A DNA stretch of 25,380 nt from a virus: positions 1-25,380 of the IMG/VR virus record IMGVR_UViG_3300038409_000057; one strand, 5' to 3'. A model generated the notes under the pieces. That model was not told where the DNA came from. It did no database searches and was given only the letters and a program-made list of their open reading frames with translations. A program made the translations under genes and the position numbers. Shown here piece after piece: positions 7,104 to 14,843 of this stretch. Every line of letters begins with the position of its first letter. The first letter of the stretch is position 1.

Positions 7104-10100
7104 GGCAGGACAGAAAGCAAAGGGCGGGGGCCGCATTGCGCGCGGCTCTTCTCAGGCCACGCAGGCGGACAGACCAGCGCGGCCCGCAACCCGCCCTCCG
7201 GGAGGGCCGCCACGTCTGGGCAAGCTGACGACGAAGAAGCCGGGCACGATTCGCACGGGCGGGCCGGGCGGCGAGGCTGGCCCGGTGTCAGGCGGCCCGC
7301 CTCCGCGCCGCACGATCGGGACGACCGCGCCTTCCGCCTGGGTGGACAAGCCCATCGGGTACGGCGATTCTGTGTCCGTCGAAGACGCGCCCAACTATGA
7401 GAAGCTGACGGCCAGCGAGAAGTGGCTGACAAACTTCCTGCCCGGTATCACGTCGGCAAAAAACCCTCTGAACGCAGGCGAGACTGTGGGCGAGGCCCTG
7501 GAGAAATTCAACGCCAGTCCGGTCGGCAAGGTGCTGGGCTGGCTGGATGTGGGCGCGGAAGCGGCCGAGAGGCTGGTGGGTTTGGGATGGCAGGCGATAC
7601 AGGCCAACCAGGCCGGGCCGGAAGCGAAGGCGCAGTTCGACAAGGACTGGAAGGCGGCCTGGTATGCCGGTTCGTCGGCCTACGACGTGGCGCCGCTGGG
7701 CATTGACTTCCAGAACCCTTTCACGTTCGAGGAGATGGAAGGCGGAGCACCGAAGGAACTCCAAGACGTTCCGGGAGCCGTGCTGGGTGATATTGCCCGC
7801 CGTATTCCGGTAAGGTTCTGGTTCGACCACGACGCGCCCGGCACGGACGCCCTCATAGCGTCTCGTAAGCGCATCCGCGAACTGGTGGCAGGAGGACTGT
7901 CGTACTCGGAAGCCAACCAGGCGGCGCGCGAAGAGATGTACAACAGCCAGGGCGCACTGGCTCTGAGGATGCAGACGCGCGACGCCATCGGCCACATGGT
8001 ACTTGACCCCATCAACCTGCTGGGCGAGTTCTTCAAGCCAATTGAGTTCTTACAGGCCAGGCGGCTGAAAATCCTTTCCACCGCAATCAAGGAAGAAGGC
8101 GTTCTGGAGGCGGCAGCGGCAGTGACAAGGCTGGAGGGAACGGCGCAGGCCGTCGCAGACCTGTCGAAGCTGGACGCGGGCGCACTCATCAAGGCGGCCG
8201 GCGACCTGCCCGACCCTGACGACGCGGCCCGGCTGGCGAAGGCCATCGAAGAAGCGCAGGCAGCGGGCGACCTGGCGAAGGTGGGCGAGTTGGGCGGAGA
8301 AGTGCAGAAGGCGGCGAAGGTTGGCCTGGAGGCGGCCGAAGAACAACTCAGACTGGCGCAGAAGTTCAAGCTGACGCGCGGCCAGCAGTTCGTCATCTGG
8401 GCTACCGGCGGCCTGGACGTAAACAAGACCGGCTGGCAGAAGTGGAACCCGTTTGCCCTGACGCCGGCGGCGAAGGCACAGGAGTACGTCGGCATCATCC
8501 GCGAAAACATCAACTCGCGCCTTCTGCCTAACGCGATTCTGCCGGACGGAACTTTCGACATCAACAAGGTCGCCCGTTCCATTCAACGCGCCGCGGACGG
8601 CACGATGTCTAAAGAACTCGGCCATATGATCGCCACGCTGGAAGGCCAGCACGTCCGGGGCGTCCTGCAGCAGATAGGGCAGGAAGTGGGTGGAGTGGCA
8701 CGCGCGTACAACGCCGCCGGAGACTTCGAGCGCCCGATGGCGAAAATCGTCTCGGGCGCGCTGGGCGACAATCTGGTGAACATCGTGCGCCGGGCCGAAA
8801 AGGGCGAGCACGCCGCCATATTCAAAGAGTTCGTTTCCAAGCTGTCGCAGGTGCCCGACGCCCGAAAGATGTTTGACGCCTTGCTGGCCTCCAGGGAAAT
8901 GACGCCCGCAAACTTCACGCCCGACATGCTGAGGTCACTGCTGCTGACTTTCTCGGGCGACGGCATGGCGGCAGCAGACAGCACCCTGGCCGTGGCGAAA
9001 ATTGGCGACATGATTGCCGAGGCCTCGATGCGGCAGGCGGTGCTGCGGTTCGGCGTGCAGCAGCGCGGCCTGGTGGAGGGCATGGCCCATCTGTTGAAGC
9101 AGGCCGAGACGATGGCATTCCTGAAACTCAACCCGGTTTACCCGGTTCGGAACTTCATCAACAACGTCTTCACCATGTTTGCGCGCGGGACGCTGGGCGG
9201 AATCACACCCGACTTCATCAAGCACTTCTGGAAGGCGGAGGGGTTTGTTCCGGCCCGCCTGCTGGAGGGCATTGGGCCGGCGGGCGACCTGGCCGCCGAC
9301 ATCGCCAGAGTAGGCGACGCCGAGAGGATCGCCATTCTGTCGGGGCAGCTCTCCCCGATGGTGACGGGCGGCGACGAAGCGGCCCGCATCCTGCACGAGG
9401 CTACCAGCTTCAAGAGCGGCTGGGTGCAGAAGGTGAGCGACAGGCTGGGCGACATCAACCGCAACGGCTGGGGATTCTCGCAGCTCTCACACAAAATCGA
9501 GCGCCTGTCGTCCGAGAACGCCATGACTACCTTCTACATTCGCGGCAAGGGAATGTTCGGCAAGGTGGGCGGTGGAATCGTTCAGCGCGTGGTGGACTTC
9601 AACCCGAAACTGGCAAACGAATTAGGTAGCGACCTGGCTAAACAAATTCAAGGGATAGTCGAAGACGCAGGCCTGAACCCGGCCAAACTGGACGCGGCCA
9701 TTTCGTCGGGCGCCGACCTGAACATCTCGGGCGCAAGGCTGCGAAGCCTGGTAGAGAAGCAGTTCGGGCGTCCAGTGTCGAACGTGATACCGGATGAGTT
9801 CTTTGAGCCGTTCGAGCAGAAGATGGTTGATGCGCTGAGGTCGCGCGACACCGGAAAGATAGACGGCGTTTTCGACGAGATGAGGGATGCGCTGGACAAC
9901 CACGTTGCCGGGATGCACGACGACGCCCTGAAAACGCTTTCGGACGAGGCGCTGGCCCGCGTCAAGACCGAGGGGCCGGGCGCGTTTGCGAAGGTGTGGG
10001 GCGACTCGATGGATGAGTGGTACGGCGGCATCGTGCGCTACGACATGGACGCCGCCAAGACCGCCGAGGCCATCAAGCAGGGCGTCAACCCGGAGCTGTC

Positions 10101-13100
10101 CAACATCGAATGGAACAAGTTCATGCGCGAAGGCGAGCGGTACTGGGGCCGCCAGTGGGACAGGCTGGACGCGCGCATGTCGGGCATGGCGAAGGGCGCG
10201 CAGGAAGCCGGTCTGAAATTGCAGGCCGGGCGAGTGCAGCAGACGTTCAAGCAGTGGCGCGGTGACTGGCAGGACTTCTTCAAGACGCGCGAGAAGATGT
10301 ACAGCCAGTTCTTCGAGGCGAAGCTGAAAGGCGAAACGCCGAAGATGGAGTGGGACACCATCACCGCCACATTGGACGAGAAATATGCAAAGGCACTGGC
10401 GAACGAAGACGCCTACGCCAAAGCTATCGACGAAGCGGTGGCCGTGCTGCTGCCCGACCAGCAGGCCGAGATGTTCCTGGCCTGGAGAGGGCGGGTGAAC
10501 CAGCTCAGGCGGACAGACAAAGAGATGGTGGTTGCGTTCCGCAAGAAGATTCGCGGCCTGAAGCCTGAGCAGGTGCAGGCTGAGTACGCAAAGCACTGGC
10601 AGACCCGCATCCAGGGCCAGATCGCGCTGTGGCAGGAGGAGCGCATGGGCGCGGCGGCGATGGGCGGCAACCCGGTCGCACAGCAGGCTTACGCTCAGGC
10701 CACCCAGCAGGCCGCCGGAGAGCCGCCCATCATGGCGAGGCTCAGGCGAGCCGAGGCCGTCAAGGCCGGCGCAACGCCCGAAGAAGCGGCTCGGATGAAG
10801 CAGCTTTCGCAGGTGGAAGAAGTCCTGCCGAAAGACATCTCGAAGGTGCCGCGCGACCAGCTGCCCGAAGAGTTGTCGCGCGAGATCGAGTACACCGCAA
10901 AGCGGATGTCCGAAGAGCTGTCGATGGGCGAAGGGCCGCTGTCTCTCCGGTACACGGACGTGGAAGGCGGCGCGGAAGTCACGCGGTTCCAGCGCACGCC
11001 ATCGACCAACCCTGACTGGTTTCAGGAGTTTGGCGCAGAGTTTGGCTACACCAAGAAGCAGGTGAGGGATGCGCTGGATAAGGTGATTGCCGACGCGGGC
11101 GCGGACGTGGACAAGCGCGGCGGTCAGATCATCAAACGGCTAAAGACCTACATCAAGGACGAGATGATGAAGCCCGACCCGCTGACGGGCGAGCCCCCGA
11201 ACCAGCGGGTGATTGAGATGCTGCAGGCCCAGACCGGCCCGGCGGCGCAGGCGGCCAGGGCGGACGAGCTTCGCGCCCTGGAAGAAGGCATACTGGCGAG
11301 AGGCGCTGGGGCGCCGCAGGCCCCGCCCCGACAGTCCAGCTTCGTCCCCGACTCGGAAGTGCTGTTCAAGCCGGAGATGTACGCCGGGACGGGCCTCGAC
11401 CAGCTGGTGTACACGCGCGGCCATGAAGTGCTGGACATGATGAAGGCCGAGGGCATGAAGATGCTGGACGAGCCGCCCTTGAAGTGGAAGAACCTTACGC
11501 CCGACCAGCAGGCAGGCCTGCAACGCTACTTTGAGACAGTGAAAGGCAGTTTTGCCGATGCCAGGTATGCAAGCACCCGGTTTGCCGAGTTTGGCCGTGA
11601 TAGCGCCTTACTCAACTACAACAGGCGCTACAACTACAACACCTGGTTTGGGATGGTCTTTCCTTTCGAGTTCTGGACGACACAGAGCGCGTTCAAGTGG
11701 GCGCTGCACAGCATCGACCGGCCAGGTATGCTGGCCGCCTACTACCGCATCCGCAAGTTCATGGAGACGGCCTACAACCCGCGCGAAGGGCTGCCCTCGC
11801 GCCTCAAGGGAACGTTCCGCCTGAATTTGCCGTTCCTGCCGGACTGGATGCAGGACCAGATATTCGTTGACCCGATCCGGGTGGCGCTGCCGTTCGACGG
11901 CTGGTTTGGCGCAGCAGAGCAGGCCGAGCGCCAGATGGTGAGCGACGAGGGCAAGGCAAATCGAAAATTACAGGAGCTTCTGAACGACGGCGACATTACC
12001 CAGCAGGACTACAACCAGGCCATTCAGACCAGGCAGGGCGAGGTATGGGAGAGGGCGATCGCGCTGGCCGAGCAGGACGACCAGGAAAACCGCCTGGACC
12101 CGTTCGACTTCGTGGGCATTATGAGCGCGCCGCACGCGCCCCTGGTGTGGGCCCACAACGCCCTGCGCGGCCGGGAGCCGATACCGGGCGCCGTTCTGCC
12201 CATCACGAACACGCTGGGAAGCATTTACGGCGCGCTGGGCATTGACCCGGCCGGGCCGCTGAACCCGGAAGCCGCAATCCGCAAGCACTACGGCCTGCAT
12301 CCGTTTAATAAGTGGGATGACTATTATACGGAACGTCAATTGACGAACCTTGTAGCCGAGGGCGTGATAAGCGCCGCCGACGCCCGGCTGGCGATGGTGA
12401 AGCACGAGGGGCCGGCCTGGGAAGAGGCCTACCGCCGAACCTGGACAGAGAGAAGCGGCGGCCCGGTTGGAGCGTTTCTGGGCCTGCTGGGTATGCCGCC
12501 AAAGGCGTACCCGGAAGGCGAAGAGTACCTGCGCCAGTCGAAGGACGACTACGAAGCGGCCTGGGACGAATACAACGGCATCCAGGATGCCTACGAAGCG
12601 AAACTGGCCGAGTTCGGCCCCAACATTCAGGCTGTGGCCGAAGTGTACTTCAAGCTGGAGGGCGAGCAGAAGAAGGCGTACTACGACGCGCACCCGGAGA
12701 TAAAGGCGTACCTGGCCTACGAGAAGCAATTCGACCAGCAGTACCCGGAAGGCGTGTACCAGGCCACCATCGGGAAGTTCGTGGACGACCACCCCGGCTA
12801 TGAAGAGCGGCTGGCGCTGTTTGACAAGCCCGAGGACCGCCTGCGGAAGTTCATCAGCGATGAGGTCTGGAACACATGGAACGACCTGCCCAAACTGACG
12901 CAGGACGAAATCAAGGAGCAGCTGGGCGATGAGTTCACCGAGGGGTTCCTGTACGCCGAGAGCAACAACCGCAAGAACGTCACCCCGGAGACGCTGGGCG
13001 TGTGGCTGAAGCTGATGGGCGGCGAGAACCCCGGCTACATCGATACGCCGTACCAGAGGCTGCTGACCCTGACGGATCCGCAGGTGGCCTGGTCGGTGGA

Positions 13101-13665
13101 CAACTTCTACAAGTCGCGCGAGCAGATGTTCCCAAATTACTCCGAGCTGTCTATGGAGTTCGGGGCAATCTCAAAGGATGCGCGAGTGAACGTCGCGCCG
13201 TCGAACTATAACGCCCTGTTGCAGCAGTACATCCAGCTTCCGAAGGGGACGGGCGAGCGGTCCCGGTTCCGCCAGGAGCACCCGGAGTTTTCTGCCTACC
13301 TGGACACCGACAAGCCGTTCACTCGCTCGGCCCGCTCCGTGTGGCTGGATCGCCACCCCGAGTACCGCCAATACCTGAACTGGCGCACGGACTGGATGCT
13401 GCGTAACCCGCAGGCGGCGATGGCGATTACGGACAAGCCGCCCGAAGGCGTAGAAGAAGCCGCGCAGGGGCCGCTGGGCGCGCCGGGCTTCTCAAAGGAC
13501 GAATGGCGCAGCCAACTTGGATGGCCGCTTCTGAATTTGATTGAGGATTTTGCGAGGGATGAGCCACTTCCAGACGTTGCGCGGGAAGAACTTGAGAAAT
13601 ACGCCGAACGTTACGGATTCAGTAACGCCGAAGCACTGGCCGAATACATTGCGGCCTCGCCATGA
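7087..13665 (+). CDS. Giant 2192-residue protein, probably an internal virion protein
   Basis: At about 240 kDa this is by far the largest gene here. Residues 1-~85 are basic, Gly/Pro-rich and disordered. Then come long Ala/Glu/Lys-rich helical stretches. Two segments recall large environmental-phage virion or polyvalent proteins: LKLNPVYPVRNFINN (from residue 679) and GMVFPFEFWTTQSAFKWAL (from about 1522). The C-terminal third (about 1800-2130) carries HPE-type repeats. I see no lysozyme, protease, RNA polymerase or ADP-ribosyltransferase motif and no clear membrane span. Its place between portal and capsid genes fits an ejected inner-head protein. The start at 7087 overlaps the previous gene by 17 bases and has an AG-rich ribosome site. 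A single intact frame over 6.5 kb argues for strong selection. Confidence 0.85.
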   Translation: MTQPTKAGQKAKGGGRIARGSSQATQADRPARPATRPPGGPPRLGKLTTKKPGTIRTGGPGGEAGPVSGGPPPRRTIGTTAPSAWVDKPIGYGDSVSVEDAPNYEKLTASEKWLTNFLPGITSAKNPLNAGETVGEALEKFNASPVGKVLGWLDVGAEAAERLVGLGWQAIQANQAGPEAKAQFDKDWKAAWYAGSSAYDVAPLGIDFQNPFTFEEMEGGAPKELQDVPGAVLGDIARRIPVRFWFDHDAPGTDALIASRKRIRELVAGGLSYSEANQAAREEMYNSQGALALRMQTRDAIGHMVLDPINLLGEFFKPIEFLQARRLKILSTAIKEEGVLEAAAAVTRLEGTAQAVADLSKLDAGALIKAAGDLPDPDDAARLAKAIEEAQAAGDLAKVGELGGEVQKAAKVGLEAAEEQLRLAQKFKLTRGQQFVIWATGGLDVNKTGWQKWNPFALTPAAKAQEYVGIIRENINSRLLPNAILPDGTFDINKVARSIQRAADGTMSKELGHMIATLEGQHVRGVLQQIGQEVGGVARAYNAAGDFERPMAKIVSGALGDNLVNIVRRAEKGEHAAIFKEFVSKLSQVPDARKMFDALLASREMTPANFTPDMLRSLLLTFSGDGMAAADSTLAVAKIGDMIAEASMRQAVLRFGVQQRGLVEGMAHLLKQAETMAFLKLNPVYPVRNFINNVFTMFARGTLGGITPDFIKHFWKAEGFVPARLLEGIGPAGDLAADIARVGDAERIAILSGQLSPMVTGGDEAARILHEATSFKSGWVQKVSDRLGDINRNGWGFSQLSHKIERLSSENAMTTFYIRGKGMFGKVGGGIVQRVVDFNPKLANELGSDLAKQIQGIVEDAGLNPAKLDAAISSGADLNISGARLRSLVEKQFGRPVSNVIPDEFFEPFEQKMVDALRSRDTGKIDGVFDEMRDALDNHVAGMHDDALKTLSDEALARVKTEGPGAFAKVWGDSMDEWYGGIVRYDMDAAKTAEAIKQGVNPELSNIEWNKFMREGERYWGRQWDRLDARMSGMAKGAQEAGLKLQAGRVQQTFKQWRGDWQDFFKTREKMYSQFFEAKLKGETPKMEWDTITATLDEKYAKALANEDAYAKAIDEAVAVLLPDQQAEMFLAWRGRVNQLRRTDKEMVVAFRKKIRGLKPEQVQAEYAKHWQTRIQGQIALWQEERMGAAAMGGNPVAQQAYAQATQQAAGEPPIMARLRRAEAVKAGATPEEAARMKQLSQVEEVLPKDISKVPRDQLPEELSREIEYTAKRMSEELSMGEGPLSLRYTDVEGGAEVTRFQRTPSTNPDWFQEFGAEFGYTKKQVRDALDKVIADAGADVDKRGGQIIKRLKTYIKDEMMKPDPLTGEPPNQRVIEMLQAQTGPAAQAARADELRALEEGILARGAGAPQAPPRQSSFVPDSEVLFKPEMYAGTGLDQLVYTRGHEVLDMMKAEGMKMLDEPPLKWKNLTPDQQAGLQRYFETVKGSFADARYASTRFAEFGRDSALLNYNRRYNYNTWFGMVFPFEFWTTQSAFKWALHSIDRPGMLAAYYRIRKFMETAYNPREGLPSRLKGTFRLNLPFLPDWMQDQIFVDPIRVALPFDGWFGAAEQAERQMVSDEGKANRKLQELLNDGDITQQDYNQAIQTRQGEVWERAIALAEQDDQENRLDPFDFVGIMSAPHAPLVWAHNALRGREPIPGAVLPITNTLGSIYGALGIDPAGPLNPEAAIRKHYGLHPFNKWDDYYTERQLTNLVAEGVISAADARLAMVKHEGPAWEEAYRRTWTERSGGPVGAFLGLLGMPPKAYPEGEEYLRQSKDDYEAAWDEYNGIQDAYEAKLAEFGPNIQAVAEVYFKLEGEQKKAYYDAHPEIKAYLAYEKQFDQQYPEGVYQATIGKFVDDHPGYEERLALFDKPEDRLRKFISDEVWNTWNDLPKLTQDEIKEQLGDEFTEGFLYAESNNRKNVTPETLGVWLKLMGGENPGYIDTPYQRLLTLTDPQVAWSVDNFYKSREQMFPNYSELSMEFGAISKDARVNVAPSNYNALLQQYIQLPKGTGERSRFRQEHPEFSAYLDTDKPFTRSARSVWLDRHPEYRQYLNWRTDWMLRNPQAAMAITDKPPEGVEEAAQGPLGAPGFSKDEWRSQLGWPLLNLIEDFARDEPLPDVAREELEKYAERYGFSNAEALAEYIAASP
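12670..13400 (+). repeat. HPE-type protein repeats in the giant protein
   Basis: Four copies of a helical unit with the core H-P-(E/G)-x3-x-(Y/R)-L start at about residues 1869 (AHPEIKAYL), 1902 (DHPGYEERL), 2065 (EHPEFSAYL) and 2090 (RHPEYRQYL). They fall into two pairs spaced 33 and 25 residues apart. Each is preceded by an aromatic or basic helix. The DNA is not conserved between copies, so these are old protein-level repeats and not a recent DNA duplication. Confidence 0.7.
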
Positions 13666-13678
13666 GTGAAAGGAAACG

Positions 13679-13885
13679 ATGGCTAAAACGACCGTAACGC
13701 CCCTTCCTGAATACAGCGCGCCAAGTCTGACACTTGGGGGGCGCGCCGAAGTGCTTCACCCGCCCGACAACCGGCGAATGGACGCAAAAACACGGGCGCT
13801 GTGGGCCGGGATTAGCCTTGCGCTGCGGACAATTGCGGGCGGAATCAACGCGGCGGCTAAGGCGATAGACGCCTTTATTGCATAG
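13679..13885 (+). CDS. Hypothetical 68-residue protein with amphipathic C-terminal helix
   Basis: The ATG at 13679 follows a clean GAAAGGA ribosome site 14 bases after the giant gene's stop. The N-terminal half is Pro-rich and polar. The C-terminal ~30 residues (WAGISLALRTIAGGINAAAK) form a hydrophobic or amphipathic helix that could sit on a membrane or pack against another protein. No family is recognised. It is the last gene before the promoter and RNA unit; its final codons contain the candidate -35 element. Confidence 0.7.
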   Translation: MAKTTVTPLPEYSAPSLTLGGRAEVLHPPDNRRMDAKTRALWAGISLALRTIAGGINAAAKAIDAFIA

Positions 13886-13906
13886 CGGGCGCAATTCCGC
13901 TATAAT
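13878..13906 (+). promoter_or_regulatory. Sigma70-type promoter
   Basis: A perfect TATAAT (13901-13906) is preceded by TTGCAT (13878-13883) with the ideal 17-base spacer. Transcription would begin near 13913. It is the only perfect -10 box I noticed in an intergenic position in this GC-rich window. The -35 is only a half match, and an upstream or activator element cannot be excluded. Confidence 0.7.
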
Positions 13907-13912
13907 GCGGTT

Positions 13913-14060
13913 ACTCCCCCGGAGATAGCATCTCCGGGCCGTCGCCCAGAGCATCGGGCGACCCAACATCATACCCGCCCCTGCCGAAGCGCACAGCCCG
14001 GCGGGGGATGAAGTGGAGCGAAGAGCCCGCTTGAGTAGCAATACTCAGGCGGGCTTTTTT
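13913..14060 (+). ncRNA. Structured RNA of about 148 nt, four hairpins
   Basis: The RNA is bounded by a promoter and an intrinsic terminator and has no open frame. Hairpin 1: 13918-13925 pairs with 13931-13938 (8 bp, loop TAGCA). Hairpin 2: 13941-13947 pairs with 13956-13962 (7 bp, 8-base loop AGAGCATC). Hairpin 3: CATC 13967-13970 with GATG 14007-14010 plus CCCGCC 13974-13979 with GGCGGG 14000-14005, with a small inner TGC/GCA pairing. Hairpin 4 is the terminator, 14024-14055. Three loops carry AGCA. I cannot match it to tRNA, 6S RNA, hammerhead or HDV-like ribozymes. It could be a stand-alone small RNA, a leader or attenuator for the capsid operon, or a packaging-type RNA; only the first two follow from position. 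Confidence 0.65.
14024..14060 (+). terminator. Strong intrinsic terminator
   Basis: A 14-bp stem (14024-14037 with 14042-14055, one G-T pair) is closed by a GCAA tetraloop of the GNRA type and followed by six T (14055-14060, the first in the stem), then CGTTTT. It would end both the small RNA and upstream read-through. As no promoter is seen between it and the scaffold gene at 14141, capsid-operon expression must rely on read-through or antitermination, or on a promoter I cannot see. Confidence 0.88.
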
Positions 14061-14140
14061 CGTTTTCCGGGGCGCGCACGACCGGCAACGGGAGCGCAGA
14101 AAGCGGCGAAAGCCCGCCCCGACAAAGAAAGGAACAAGCA

Positions 14141-14836
14141 ATGCCTGACGAAACGCCGGAGAGCACCCAGGAAAGTACCGAGAGCAAGGCGTCGCCAACG
14201 CCCATCATTTCGGAAAATTCTGGCGGTAGCCAAACTTCGACACCAGACTTTGGGCAGTTCATCGAGCGCCTGGACAGGCTGGAGAAGGCAATCCCCGATA
14301 TGGTCGGCAAGGCCGTTCAGTCCACGAAGGACAAACGGTTCACGCAGCTTGAGAGCTTGATCGGAGACTTCCAGACCATGAGCGAATACCTGAAAGCCGC
14401 GAACGGCGACCCCGCCGTGGCGGCCCGCAACTTCAAGGTAGACCAGCTCCTCAGCCAGCCCGTCAGTGCTTCGCCCGCTTCCGCCGGCAACGGGAGCGCG
14501 AGCGGAGAGCGCAGGGTGAGCCAGGATAAGTCGGACGCGCTGGTGGCAGAGCTTGGGCTTGAAGCCGACGACCCGGTGGTGCAGGAGTGGGGAAACAAGA
14601 AATACCGCTCGGAGGAGCACGCCGAACTTGAGCTGCGCCGGATGGCCGACAAGGCCCGCCGGCAGGCCGGGGCCTCGGGTACGCCCGTGTTCGACGGGCA
14701 GGCGCATCCCGCTCCCGCGAGCGGGAACGTGGAGCAACTTACCAACAATCTCAACCGGCTGATGGAGTCCGGCGCGTCTTCTAAGGACATTGCAGACGCA
14801 CACAAGAAACTACAGGACGCCATGAGCCGAAAGTAG
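14141..14836 (+). CDS. Scaffold-like capsid assembly protein
   Basis: This is a 231-residue, polar, largely helical protein immediately before the major capsid gene, the usual place for a scaffold. The N-terminal ~35 residues are Ser/Thr/Glu-rich and disordered. A coiled-coil-like segment follows (about 36-75, FIERLDRLEKAIPDMV), and the C-terminus is helical and basic (NNLNRLMESGASSKDIADAH and KKLQDAMSRK), as in scaffolds that hold capsid protein by a C-terminal helix. The start has an AAGAAAGGA ribosome site. Function rests on position and composition, not on a family match. Confidence 0.75.
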   Translation: MPDETPESTQESTESKASPTPIISENSGGSQTSTPDFGQFIERLDRLEKAIPDMVGKAVQSTKDKRFTQLESLIGDFQTMSEYLKAANGDPAVAARNFKVDQLLSQPVSASPASAGNGSASGERRVSQDKSDALVAELGLEADDPVVQEWGNKKYRSEEHAELELRRMADKARRQAGASGTPVFDGQAHPAPASGNVEQLTNNLNRLMESGASSKDIADAHKKLQDAMSRK

Positions 14837-14843
14837 GAACGAA

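Noticed and set aside
13913-14060. tRNA or known ribozyme in the structured RNA
   Set aside because: There is no acceptor/T-arm pattern. The GATGAAG...GCGAAG stretch resembles hammerhead core bases but lacks the CTGATGA and GAAA elements and the needed stems.
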